Source of the DNA: an uncultured Bacteroides sp.
GTDB taxonomy: Bacteria > Bacteroidota > Bacteroidia > Bacteroidales > Bacteroidaceae
Direction: 5' to 3'
Length of the DNA: 64,000 bases
Assembly: GCA_947646015.1 (NCBI GenBank)
Contig: CANSEY010000020.1
Coordinates: forward strand, 1-64,000
The notes below the pieces were generated by a model that was not told the DNA's origin, ran no database searches, and saw only the letters and a program-made list of their open reading frames with translations. The position numbers were made by a program, and so were the translations under genes. Shown in pieces: positions 53,138-61,433 of this stretch (the stretch's first letter is position 1; each line of letters starts with the position of its first letter).

Positions 53138-54988
53138 TTACTCCGGTTTTATCCTTCCGGCCTTATTCTTAATGCTTTCTGTCACTTGTGGTCCGTTATT
53201 TTTCCATACATTCCGATTGCCGGGACGATTCGAGTCGAAACGTTCAGTCGGACACCAGTTGTTTTCAATCGTATATCCGTCCGTAGCTTCATCCAAATAA
53301 ATATAAAAGGCCCTGTCATTGGTGGCGTAAGGTGCTTCTTCGAGATGTTCGATCCGATTATTCCGCATCACGGAGCCCGGTTGGTTGGAAAGCGTATAAA
53401 GTCCTCCGGCATCATACAGACGACGGGCAAAGTGATGTACGTAGTTGGCTTCTATCCGGTTGTTTTTCATTCCGCTTTCCAGCGATGTCCACCCCCAGCC
53501 GACACAAATACCCGAATAATTCAAGTGACAGACTTCATTATGGGAAATGTCGATACCGCTGACGTATCCCGCACCGATCCCCACGCACCCCCAGTCTTCA
53601 TTGGTCACATCGGTGATCAGATTATTTTTAATGGTAATGTCCGTGCATAGGTTACGTTCTTCCGGAGGGATGAAAGGCACATGCGTCTCAAAACCTCCGT
53701 CGGGGAATGCACCAATCAGTATGCCTGTACCGCCGATATCCGAAAAGACACAATTCTCTATGCCGGAAGATGAAACAGCCCATTCATAATCCAGTCCGGT
53801 AGATGCCAGATGCCGGAACCTGCAGCGACTGAACGTAAGATGCTCAGTACCCCGTACACGTATTGCCGTTTCGGGGCGTGCAATCCACGCCTGGTTCTCC
53901 AGTTCCGCTTTCTCCGGAAGTCCCGGTTCATGCAGTTTATAAGCATCCAGCAGAGGAAAACCTCCTTGCAAAGTGACATGTCCCTGATAGGAAGGACGCA
54001 TCCATGAAGTATGGGCAAAGGTGATTCCTTCCACTCGAATATGCCGCACCGGGCGTTCCAATGTGCCGTCTACAATCATCAATGTTTCCAGAGCAGGAAC
54101 GATCACTTCGGCAGTCTCCATATCTTCTTCCGAGCGGGGATAATAGTAGATTGTCCCCGACGGATATTCCTGAAACCACTCTCCGGGTTGGTCCAGCAGT
54201 TCCAGAGCATTCGTCAGGCAAAAGGAAGAGTTGCCTTTCTCTCCCCCGATGACGGGCTGAGGCCACGGATGGGCAAACTCCAGATGACTCTCCGGTTCGT
54301 GAAAGCGAATGACGGCCTGTTCTCCCCTAACGTCTATACTCTTCACACGCAGAATGGCAATCGCCCAACGTTGATGAACTATCATTTCCAGTCGACGGGC
54401 ATTGAGGAGGTTTCCGATCTGAGAAGCAGGGATTATTATCGTCTGTTCTTCCGGATTGAAATCAATCATCCGTTCCATCACTCCATCAGGAAACTGTGCC
54501 GCTCGCTGGGCCTTGTTGCCGTCTACCCACATCTGGCGGGTTTCTACGATTCTATTTCCAAAGGATGGCGCCTTTGCCACCCATATTTTTGATCTTAATT
54601 CCTTTGTAATCCGAGGATCATCACATCCCTTCTTCCATCCGGTCACTGCCACTCCGCCACTGATGACAGGATGCGCATTCTCCACCGCACGGATGAGTGT
54701 CGGAGAATCGGGCGTGCCGCTATCCTCCGGTCGGATAAACAAAGGAGCGGACTGTGCATAAACCCCGTCTTCCAAACAGATACAAATTCCTCCGGCCGCC
54801 TCGGGACGATTCAGCCTTCTCCATTCACGAGCCTGCTTGATGGCGCGATTCAAGGTAAGATAAGGAGCTTCTTTGGTACCTGCATTCCTGTCACTCCCAT
54901 GCGGAGAAACATAAACCTCGCCTGCGACGAGAACGGAAAATAAACCTAAAGAAGCCATAAAAAGAAGAACAACGATTGTCTTTTTCAT
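53138..54988 (-). CDS. Secreted right-handed beta-helix protein (GH141-like)
   Basis: 616 residues with a signal peptide (about 1-22, FSVLVAGEV). The opening VYVSPHGSDRNAGTKEAPYL is typical of parallel beta-helix carbohydrate enzymes. Next come an inserted beta-region (IWVAKAPSF, RQMWVDGNKAQRAA, about 130-330) and helix coils (about 340-590) with repeated ITIKNNLI, GIDISHNEV, MKNNRIEANYVHH and MRNNRIEHLEEA. The layout resembles GH141 proteins (fucosidase/xylanase family), but I cannot place catalytic residues. First gene of the four-gene operon, 121 bp before GH31. It probably trims the glycan in the periplasm before import. Confidence 0.72.
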   Translation of the reverse strand: MKKTIVVLLFMASLGLFSVLVAGEVYVSPHGSDRNAGTKEAPYLTLNRAIKQAREWRRLNRPEAAGGICICLEDGVYAQSAPLFIRPEDSGTPDSPTLIRAVENAHPVISGGVAVTGWKKGCDDPRITKELRSKIWVAKAPSFGNRIVETRQMWVDGNKAQRAAQFPDGVMERMIDFNPEEQTIIIPASQIGNLLNARRLEMIVHQRWAIAILRVKSIDVRGEQAVIRFHEPESHLEFAHPWPQPVIGGEKGNSSFCLTNALELLDQPGEWFQEYPSGTIYYYPRSEEDMETAEVIVPALETLMIVDGTLERPVRHIRVEGITFAHTSWMRPSYQGHVTLQGGFPLLDAYKLHEPGLPEKAELENQAWIARPETAIRVRGTEHLTFSRCRFRHLASTGLDYEWAVSSSGIENCVFSDIGGTGILIGAFPDGGFETHVPFIPPEERNLCTDITIKNNLITDVTNEDWGCVGIGAGYVSGIDISHNEVCHLNYSGICVGWGWTSLESGMKNNRIEANYVHHFARRLYDAGGLYTLSNQPGSVMRNNRIEHLEEAPYATNDRAFYIYLDEATDGYTIENNWCPTERFDSNRPGNRNVWKNNGPQVTESIKNKAGRIKPE

Positions 54989-55134
54989 GGTACAAACTCA
55001 ATGTGCTATTATAGTTAGGACGGGCATACATCAATTTAGTACTCGAATAGGATGAAAATAATAAAAATGCCATTGCTACAATTGGAGTACTTTCAGTATT
55101 CAGACTATTCAGTTTTACTCGCAAACGACTTGAT

Positions 55135-55623
55135 AGAAGGGGATAGCGGCTGAAGGCACTATTTTGTACCCTGTCTTTAGGAGCTTCTAAACGGTGCAAG
55201 TGGCTTCAGTCCTTTCATCCTCAATAATAAATCCATAGTTAATTGGTTATAGCTCTTTGCATGCAAGTTGTAGCTACTCCGCATGCGAGGTGAATTTTAT
55301 AAGCTCGGCGCTAAACGTCACTCAGTACCGAGGCGAAGGGTACTCAACACCGAGGGTAAGATTGGTGGGATACCGGCTTACTTCAAATCAATAAACTAAC
55401 CAATAGTTCAGATAAAAAACAGAAGGTCTGTTTACCTCAAACAGAGCCTGTGTTTATTCCAAACAGAACCTTTGTTTGAGATAAACACAGGCTCTATTAA
55501 GTCAGTAACTACCGACGTTCGAATGGATTATTTTTCAGGCTGAAGGGACTGAAGCCACTTGCACCGTTCAGAAGCTCCTAAAGACAGGGTATAAAATGCC
55601 CCCTTCAGCCGCTATCCCCTTCT
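55135..55623. repeat. Element with 83 bp inverted terminal repeats
   Basis: 55135-55217 and 55541-55623 are inverted copies, about 90% identical, starting AGAAGGGGATAGCGGCTGAA and including CGGTGCAAGTGGCTTCAGTC. The 323 bp between them have no gene but contain 22 bp period repeats. Size and symmetry resemble a non-autonomous (MITE-like) element or a relic. No target duplication is obvious. Confidence 0.75.
55420..55501. repeat. 22 bp period repeats within the inverted-repeat element
   Basis: Three full units start at 55420, 55442 and 55464 (each CAGA...GTTT...AAA) and a partial one at 55486. The first unit with its flanking AAA contains a dyad AAACAGA/TCTGTTT. AGAGCCTGTGTTTAT (55443-55457) is exactly complementary to 55481-55495, so the array also folds on itself. 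The period equals that of the array at 30189. Confidence 0.75.
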
Positions 55624-55757
55624 GACTGGGCATTTGCGGACAAGGCTGAAAGGACTGAATACGGAATGTCGTTTCTTTGTTGGCGAGGTCGAGTTTTGCC
55701 CCTTTTTGTTCCGAAAAGAAGCAAAAACTTATAATTCAAATCCGTACAAAACGAATT

Positions 55758-56240
55758 CTATGATCGAATAAACCCGACTATAAACTGATAACAGAAATAG
55801 CCACAAACTACAAATTTCAGGAATGTTCCCAGTAGAAATCCAATCAATGATCCTACCCCCGATCTAAGTGCTTGAGAAAACTCTTTATTCCCTAGCAATT
55901 CGCCAATAACTGCTCCCAAGAACGGACCGAAAATCACTCCCCAAGGCAGGAAAAGAAGGCCGATAAGGGTCCCGATGATACATCCCCAATTGCCCCATCT
56001 GCTACCACCGCTATACTTGCTGCCAAGCATAGGGGTGAAGTAGTCCAAGACTTGCACGACAAGAACAATCAGCAGCCATACAATAAGTTGTGTGGTAGTG
56101 TATTGAACCTTATCCGTAAAATGAAGAAGGACCAATCCCAAATAAGCAACGGGAGGACCGGGTAGAAAGGGAAGAATACATCCCATCAGTCCGGTAATGA
56201 GGCATAACACACCTAGTATAATCAGAATAATATCTAACAT
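55758..56240 (-). CDS. DUF456 family membrane protein
   Basis: Small inner-membrane protein of 160 residues with about four helices rich in Gly, including a first hairpin LIILGVLCLITGLMGCILPFLPGPPVAYLG (read in parts) and the family motif GSKYSGGSRWGNWGCIIGTLIG followed by GPFLGAVIGELLG. These Gly-zipper segments are typical of DUF456. No function is established. It lies 77 bp after viaA on the same strand and could be the third gene of ravA-viaA, though this may be chance. Confidence 0.85.
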   Translation of the reverse strand: MLDIILIILGVLCLITGLMGCILPFLPGPPVAYLGLVLLHFTDKVQYTTTQLIVWLLIVLVVQVLDYFTPMLGSKYSGGSRWGNWGCIIGTLIGLLFLPWGVIFGPFLGAVIGELLGNKEFSQALRSGVGSLIGFLLGTFLKFVVCGYFCYQFIVGFIRS

Positions 56241-56317
56241 CGTTTTATTGCATTTGAAAGATGTACTTTATATCCGGTGGCAATTTAAGCAAATAAACCG
56301 AATCCTCCAAAAAACAA

Positions 56318-57760
56318 TCAGTAACGTCGGGAAGGAGTATAATCAATTCTATAAATACGGTCGAAGAAAGGACTCCATTCATTCTCCGCAATCCCAAGTT
56401 GCAGACCGTAGAAATGCGTATCCACTTTTCTATATTCCAGCATCTTGTCAGTCAGTTCCGGCACGGATAAAGGTATCTTAAAATCACTGATCCATAACAC
56501 ATCCGCATTCATATACTCCTTTTTTGACTGAAGCAACCGGAAGATAGCTTGCAGCATTCGGGTAGCATCCGTATCTCCACAAGAGGTGGTGGAGAAAAAT
56601 TCAAGCAGCCGCGCCCTCTCTCTCCGCACATCAATCGGATTGATGGATACAGAAAAGGCAATCAGGAAACAGTCCCGACGTTGCCTGTCAGCTATTTCCA
56701 ATATTTTAATCAGCAGCGAATATGCAATCTTTTCCGGTTTCCCGACCATGCTTCCGGAAGTGTCCAGACAGACTATCATCGGTCCTTTCTGCGTAGCAGG
56801 CTTTATTTCCAGTCGCCGTGCCGGTTGCATGATCTCGGATTTATAGCGGAAGGTCTGAAGTTTTCGGGTAACATATTTATAGACAAACAAGTCTTCCAGC
56901 TCATCATCGGCACAATGCGCCAGTTCTGTAGGAAGCAATGCGTTCAGGTCATTCCCTACTGTGATACCCAAAATGTCACTTTTAGAAGAATGCTCCATCT
57001 TATATACATTCCCCTGCGCGACATGTAGCTGCTCCTGTCCTTCATCATCAGCCATACGCCCCATCTTATTGGCAACCTTGACCACTTCCGGATATTCTTT
57101 CTGAATGCGGACGATTTTGCGTATCCGCTCAAAATCCACCGTATTCCACATACCGCTCATCAAGCCCCAAGCCTGATAGAACTCGTCTTTCTCTATGTTA
57201 TTTTGCCGGATATATCCGGGGATATTCCTGAGATTGGCATGAAGTCTGCGTTCGAAATCATCTTTGCGCTGTTCTATCTCCTTTTCCTTTTGCTCCTGCA
57301 AATCCCGTTGGAAAGCCTCTTTCCAGTCGTCCACCATCCTCTCCCAGACTTCCTCATCCGCATATTTCCCTTCATTGCCGAACTGCTCCTGATAAAATGC
57401 CTTGTCGAAACCATTGCCTTCATGTTTGTCGGCAACCTCCTGTAGTAAAGCCTGCCACCCGTCTTTCCGCTTGGTATCGGACCATTCCAGCACAAGTTCC
57501 ATTCCTTGCTGTTCCGACTGGCTTTTCTGCATATTGTACTTTTGCTTTTCCAGATTCAGACGGATAAACTGGCTCATTGCATCGTAAAAGATTCGGGCAC
57601 AAAGTTCATCACTCAGGACTTGTATCTTTATCATCGGATCGTTCATGACGGAAAGCAGGTAAGCGTACAGCGGTTCGTTATCCGCCTCCGCACACTCTCC
57701 GGTCGCTACATACTTATCCAGCACCTGCACATAAAATGCAGCATCATATCTAAGACTCAT
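56318..57760 (-). CDS. viaA: VWA-domain protein ViaA
   Basis: Partner of the MoxR ATPase RavA. 480 residues: a helical, charged N-terminal half (about 1-290, with a Glu/Lys-rich coiled segment EEVWERMVDDWKEAFQRDLQ) and a C-terminal von Willebrand A domain with the metal site D333 in CLDTSGSMVGKPEK and the later WISDFKIP. The length matches ViaA of enterobacteria (about 480). It overlaps the end of ravA by 11 bp, so the pair is translationally coupled. In E. coli RavA-ViaA affects respiratory complexes and aminoglycoside sensitivity. In an anaerobe the client is unknown. Confidence 0.9.
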   Translation of the reverse strand: MSLRYDAAFYVQVLDKYVATGECAEADNEPLYAYLLSVMNDPMIKIQVLSDELCARIFYDAMSQFIRLNLEKQKYNMQKSQSEQQGMELVLEWSDTKRKDGWQALLQEVADKHEGNGFDKAFYQEQFGNEGKYADEEVWERMVDDWKEAFQRDLQEQKEKEIEQRKDDFERRLHANLRNIPGYIRQNNIEKDEFYQAWGLMSGMWNTVDFERIRKIVRIQKEYPEVVKVANKMGRMADDEGQEQLHVAQGNVYKMEHSSKSDILGITVGNDLNALLPTELAHCADDELEDLFVYKYVTRKLQTFRYKSEIMQPARRLEIKPATQKGPMIVCLDTSGSMVGKPEKIAYSLLIKILEIADRQRRDCFLIAFSVSINPIDVRRERARLLEFFSTTSCGDTDATRMLQAIFRLLQSKKEYMNADVLWISDFKIPLSVPELTDKMLEYRKVDTHFYGLQLGIAENEWSPFFDRIYRIDYTPSRRY

Positions 57761-59303
57761 CGCCGTATCTCAGTTTACGGACATCCACACGTGCCCATGC
57801 AATCTCTTTACGAAGGGTCGCCACATATTGTGCCACCCCTTTTTTATCTTCTTCGGAAATAAAAATATTCTCAGACAAGTCTTTTACTAATTTCTCAATC
57901 CGGCCATGGGCTGTCTCCAACTCCGTCTCATAATCCCGGTCGGTGAGAGTCATATTGCCCAGCCACAACTGCTGTTGCTCTCCCCTCTTCAGCCGACGCA
58001 TCGGAAAGCGGACACCATTGATATAAAGATTCTTCTCATCCCTGTAAAGTGTCACCCTTTCGGCACCTTGTTCCTTCATTTTGGTGGCATCCGAAAAAGT
58101 ACGTATAATCGTCCGCTTCGGATTCAGCGGATCGGCATACATGACTCCTGTTGCAGGAACATCCTTCGGACTGTATTCTTTCAGATTCTTATAATCCACA
58201 ATAAATATGTAGGTATTTCCCGTGCCATGATTCTCTATCTGATAGTAGAAATGATCGATGATCATCAAATCATCGTCTCTGCGGTCACCTTTCTGACGGG
58301 CTTTCTCCAATGCTTCACGCACGCGGCTCACTTTCAAGTCCGACTTTAATGATAAGTTGATAGCGGCTATCTCCTTCACATAAGGAACAAACAGCGCACG
58401 GACAACGATCTCCCGGATATCCGCACACTCTTCCGGTTCATTCCACAAGCAGTGGTAAACAGGTAATAAATCTGTCAGGCAGACTTCCTTCCGACCATGA
58501 ATGAAAGCAGAAGCTTTCAGCAGCTTCACGATATTCTTCCAGCGACGGTCGCTCACATAGACATTCCGATGTACTTCCGAGCCTTGAATCTCGACTTTCT
58601 CCAGGTTCTTACGGATTTCTGTGATGCAGGACAGGACTTCGGCAGATACCTTGATCTGCCGTATCTCTTTCTGCCATCCGGCATATTCCTCATCCGAAAT
58701 CTGCCACCGACATGCTTCCTGTTCTTCTTCGTCACCATCGTCCAGCAACATCTGATAGAATGCTTCCTCCTGTTTCACGCAGGTGCTGATAATGCGAATC
58801 AAGAAACGGTCCCACAAGGCTTCCAGTCCTTCGCCCTGCGTAGGCAGTTCATTACTGGCAGCCACCAGCAGCTTCAACGGAAGTTTCAGTTCAGTATCTC
58901 CATTCCGAAACAGCTTTTCATTGATGACCGTCAGCAACGTATTCTGAATAGCCGGACCGGCTTTCCATATTTCATCCAGAAACACGACATCCGCTGTAGG
59001 CAGATACCCGTCCACAGCACGCTCGTATTTATCCGATTCCTTCAGACGGCTGATGCTCACCGGACCAAAGATCTCATCAGGTGTGGAGAAACGGGACATC
59101 AGGTATTCAAATGCCCTTGCATCTACAAAAGCTCTCTTCAACCGACGGGCCACCATCGACTTTGCCACCCCAGGAGGTCCCAGCAACAAAATACTTTCGC
59201 CCGCCAAAGCAGCCAGCAAAGACAAACCGATTTCAGCCTCTTTCTCATATACCCCCCTGTTCATTTCGGACAGCAGCAACTGTATACGTTCTTTTATTTC
59301 CAT
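57750..59303 (-). CDS. ravA: MoxR-type AAA+ ATPase RavA
   Basis: Hexameric AAA+ ATPase, 517 residues, close to the usual ~500. Walker A GPPGVAKS (41-48), Walker B VVFLDEIWKA (about 106-115), sensor region LLVAASNELPTQGEGLEALWDR, then the RavA-specific C-terminal half with a LARA-like beta-domain (about 330-440, ATKMKEQGAERVTLYRD) and a helical end. It is followed by viaA with an 11 bp overlap. A perfect -7 box TATATTTG lies about 79 bp upstream on the minus strand (59389-59382). No lysine decarboxylase gene, the E. coli partner, is in the window. Confidence 0.9.
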   Translation of the reverse strand: MEIKERIQLLLSEMNRGVYEKEAEIGLSLLAALAGESILLLGPPGVAKSMVARRLKRAFVDARAFEYLMSRFSTPDEIFGPVSISRLKESDKYERAVDGYLPTADVVFLDEIWKAGPAIQNTLLTVINEKLFRNGDTELKLPLKLLVAASNELPTQGEGLEALWDRFLIRIISTCVKQEEAFYQMLLDDGDEEEQEACRWQISDEEYAGWQKEIRQIKVSAEVLSCITEIRKNLEKVEIQGSEVHRNVYVSDRRWKNIVKLLKASAFIHGRKEVCLTDLLPVYHCLWNEPEECADIREIVVRALFVPYVKEIAAINLSLKSDLKVSRVREALEKARQKGDRRDDDLMIIDHFYYQIENHGTGNTYIFIVDYKNLKEYSPKDVPATGVMYADPLNPKRTIIRTFSDATKMKEQGAERVTLYRDEKNLYINGVRFPMRRLKRGEQQQLWLGNMTLTDRDYETELETAHGRIEKLVKDLSENIFISEEDKKGVAQYVATLRKEIAWARVDVRKLRYGDES

Positions 59304-59381
59304 ATTATTCTTTGATTCTGCACATAAATAAAGATGTTATTCACCTTACCGCCTATGCATTGTTTGCAGATAAACGGCTTG

Positions 59382-59389
59382 CAAATATA
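59382..59389 (-). promoter_or_regulatory. -7 box of the ravA-viaA promoter
   Basis: TATATTTG on the minus strand matches TAnnTTTG perfectly. A TTTA 21 bases upstream may be the -33 element. The start would be near 59375, giving a leader of about 70 nt. Confidence 0.5.
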
Positions 59390-59558
59390 CGGTTTTACCT
59401 GTCATTAACATAAATACATCTTCTCTAATTCTGTCTTTTATACTCAAGAATTATCTTAAGGCATATTTAATATTGATTATTTATTCACCCAATATGCAAT
59501 AAAAACAAAAGGAGGTAAATTTCCTTTCTCATTTTCCCCCATTTACATAAATAAAAAC

Positions 59559-59566
59559 TATCTTTG
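59559..59566 (+). promoter_or_regulatory. -7 box of the oxidoreductase operon promoter
   Basis: TATCTTTG matches the consensus exactly. No good -33 TTTG lies at the right distance. The start would be near 59573, 23 nt before the first ATG. Confidence 0.5.
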
Positions 59567-59595
59567 CGATTCAGAATCCCGAAAGACGAAAGAAA

Positions 59596-59877
59596 ATGGA
59601 GCAAATAGACAACCTAAAAGAGCTTATCAATCAAGGGGATGTGGACATAGCAATCAAGCAACTGGACCAACTTCTCCAAGACGATTCTGTCGAGAAAGAT
59701 AAAGATATGCTCTACTATTTACGGGGAAATGCCTACCGAAAAAAAGGAGATTGGAAGCAGGCGCTGGATAACTACCAGTATGCTATCGATCTTAATCCCG
59801 ACAGCCCCGCTGTTCAAGCCAGAACAATGGCGATAGATATCCTGAATTTCTACCACAAAGATATGTATAATCAATAA
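59596..59877 (+). CDS. Small TPR-repeat protein
   Basis: A 93-residue protein made of helix pairs, with one clear tetratricopeptide repeat (YYLRGNAYRKKGDWKQALDN, then YQYAIDLNPDSPAVQARTMA). No signal peptide, so cytoplasmic. It is first in the operon for a 2-oxoacid:ferredoxin oxidoreductase, 34 bp before the ferredoxin subunit, and may help assemble the complex. That role is a guess from position. Confidence 0.82.
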   Translation: MEQIDNLKELINQGDVDIAIKQLDQLLQDDSVEKDKDMLYYLRGNAYRKKGDWKQALDNYQYAIDLNPDSPAVQARTMAIDILNFYHKDMYNQ

Positions 59878-59911
59878 CCGAATTCAAAGATAACGTAATA
59901 AAATAGAGATT

Positions 59912-60139
59912 ATGGCAAAAATTAAAGGAGCAATCGTAGTCGACACGGAGCGTTGCAAAGGATGCAACCTATGTGTAGTAGCGTGTCCGCTCGATGTAAT
60001 CGCCCTCAACAAAGAGGTGAATATGAAAGGCTATAACTATGCCTGGCAAGTAAAAGAAGATACCTGCAACGGATGCAGCTCGTGTGCAATGGTTTGTCCC
60101 GACGGATGTATCTCAGTGTATAAAGTAAAAGTAGAATAA
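59912..60139 (+). CDS. korD: 2-oxoacid:ferredoxin oxidoreductase delta subunit (2[4Fe-4S] ferredoxin)
   Basis: Electron-carrying subunit of 75 residues. Two complete cluster motifs are present: CKGCNLCVVACP and CNGCSSCAMVCP. It passes electrons from the TPP catalytic subunits to free ferredoxin. The order delta-alpha-(small membrane protein)-beta-gamma and spacing of 12 bp to the alpha gene show one operon. Which 2-oxoacid is used (2-oxoglutarate, or branched-chain as in Vor) cannot be told, so the Kor symbol is provisional. Confidence 0.92.
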   Translation: MAKIKGAIVVDTERCKGCNLCVVACPLDVIALNKEVNMKGYNYAWQVKEDTCNGCSSCAMVCPDGCISVYKVKVE

Positions 60140-60151
60140 AAGAAAAAGAAT

Positions 60152-61234
60152 ATGGCAGAAGAAGTTGTATTAATGAAAGGAAACGAAGCCATCGCCCACG
60201 CAGCTATCCGTTGCGGTGCGGACGGATACTTCGGATATCCTATTACTCCCCAATCGGAAGTACTGGAAACGCTTGCCGAACTGAAACCGTGGGAAACAAC
60301 CGGCATGGTAGTTCTCCAGGCAGAAAGTGAAGTGGCAGCTATCAATATGGTATATGGAGGCGCAGGTAGTGGAAAGATGGTATTGACCTCTTCCTCAAGT
60401 CCCGGCGTGAGTCTGAAACAGGAAGGTATCTCCTACATCGCAGGTGCCGAACTTCCTTGTCTGATTGTAAACGTAATGCGCGGCGGCCCCGGATTGGGAA
60501 CCATCCAGCCGAGTCAGGCGGACTACTTCCAGACAGTGAAAGGAGGCGGTCACGGTGACTACAGGCTGATTGCCCTCGCTCCGGCATCCGTACAGGAAAT
60601 GGCGGATTTCGTGGCACTGGGATTCGAGCTTGCTTTCAAATACCGTAATCCGGCTATCATCCTTGCCGACGGTGTAATCGGACAGATGATGGAAAAAGTA
60701 GTTCTTCCTGCACAGAAGCCACGCCGCACCGATGCAGAAGTTATCGAACAATGTCCGTGGGCTGCTACCGGAAAAGCGAAAGGTCGTAAACCGAATATTA
60801 TTACTTCACTCGAACTGAAGCCGGAAGCAATGGAAATCAACAACATCCGTTTCCAGGCTAAATACAAACAGATTGAGGAAAACGAAGTACGCTTCGAAGA
60901 AATCAACTGCGAAGATGCAGAATATCTGATCATAGCTTTCGGTTCCATGGCACGTATCGGTCAGAAAGCAATGGAACTCGCCCGCGAAAAAGGAATCAAA
61001 GTAGGTATTCTTCGCCCCATCACTTTGTGGCCGTTCCCGACCAAAGCCATTGCCGCTTACGCTGACAAAGTGAAAGGTATGCTCGTTACAGAATTGAATG
61101 CCGGACAGATGATTGAAGATGTCCGCCTGGCTGTCAATGGTAAAGTAAAAGTAGAACATTTCGGACGTCTCGGCGGTATTGTTCCCGATCCGGATGAAAT
61201 TGTAACTGCTCTGGAAGAAAAAATAATCAAATAA
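60152..61234 (+). CDS. korA: 2-oxoacid:ferredoxin oxidoreductase alpha subunit
   Basis: Pyrimidine-binding part of the TPP-dependent enzyme that oxidatively decarboxylates a 2-oxoacid to acyl-CoA. 360 residues, the typical Kor/Vor alpha length. It begins with LMKGNEAIAHAAIRCG and GYFGYPITPQSEVLE, contains VLQAESEVAAINMVYGGAGSG (the conserved Glu needed for TPP activation) and GGPGLGTIQPSQADY, and ends in domain II (FGSMARIGQKAMELAREKG, GILRPITLWPFP). In Bacteroides such enzymes can run reductively to make amino-acid precursors. Confidence 0.92.
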   Translation: MAEEVVLMKGNEAIAHAAIRCGADGYFGYPITPQSEVLETLAELKPWETTGMVVLQAESEVAAINMVYGGAGSGKMVLTSSSSPGVSLKQEGISYIAGAELPCLIVNVMRGGPGLGTIQPSQADYFQTVKGGGHGDYRLIALAPASVQEMADFVALGFELAFKYRNPAIILADGVIGQMMEKVVLPAQKPRRTDAEVIEQCPWAATGKAKGRKPNIITSLELKPEAMEINNIRFQAKYKQIEENEVRFEEINCEDAEYLIIAFGSMARIGQKAMELAREKGIKVGILRPITLWPFPTKAIAAYADKVKGMLVTELNAGQMIEDVRLAVNGKVKVEHFGRLGGIVPDPDEIVTALEEKIIK

Positions 61235-61244
61235 CGAAACGACG

Positions 61245-61421
61245 ATGAATCCCGATAAAATAAGAAACGTATTGAACATCCTTTTCATGATATTGGCACT
61301 TGCCGCTATCATTGTCTACTTTGTAGTAGGAAAGGAAGATTTTAAAATGTTTATCTACGTATGCGGCGCGGCAATCTTTGTCAAGCTGATGGAGTTTTTT
61401 ATACGGTTCACCAACAGATAA
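61245..61421 (+). CDS. Small membrane protein, 58 residues, in the oxidoreductase operon
   Basis: Too short for ordinary ORF cut-offs. Starts MNPDKIRNVLNILFMILALA. Two hydrophobic helices (about 9-28 and 35-52) are joined by a short turn VGKEDFK, and the C-terminus is basic (FIRFTNR), suggesting an inner-membrane hairpin with both ends in the cytoplasm. It begins 10 bp after korA and ends 12 bp before korB, whose ribosome site (AGGAGAAG) overlaps its stop, so it is clearly translated within the unit. It might tether the soluble enzyme to the membrane. I recognise no named family. Confidence 0.78.
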   Translation: MNPDKIRNVLNILFMILALAAIIVYFVVGKEDFKMFIYVCGAAIFVKLMEFFIRFTNR

Positions 61422-61433
61422 GGAGAAGAAGTT

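Larger units (their letters stand above)
54989..55757. other. 769 bp non-coding region with repeat element
   Basis: There is no credible gene. 54989-55134 should hold the promoter of the beta-helix operon, but no clear TAnnTTTG was found. 55135-55623 is a repeat element with long inverted ends. 55624-55757 contains one more partial copy of the element's end (GGCTGAAAGGACTGAA, 55646-55661) and otherwise nothing recognisable. Confidence 0.75.

Noticed and set aside
54989-55220. Cobalamin riboswitch before the beta-helix/GH31/methyltransferase operon
   Set aside because: GCCACT-like words occur, but they belong to the 83 bp inverted repeat that recurs at 55541. The other conserved riboswitch blocks were not found.
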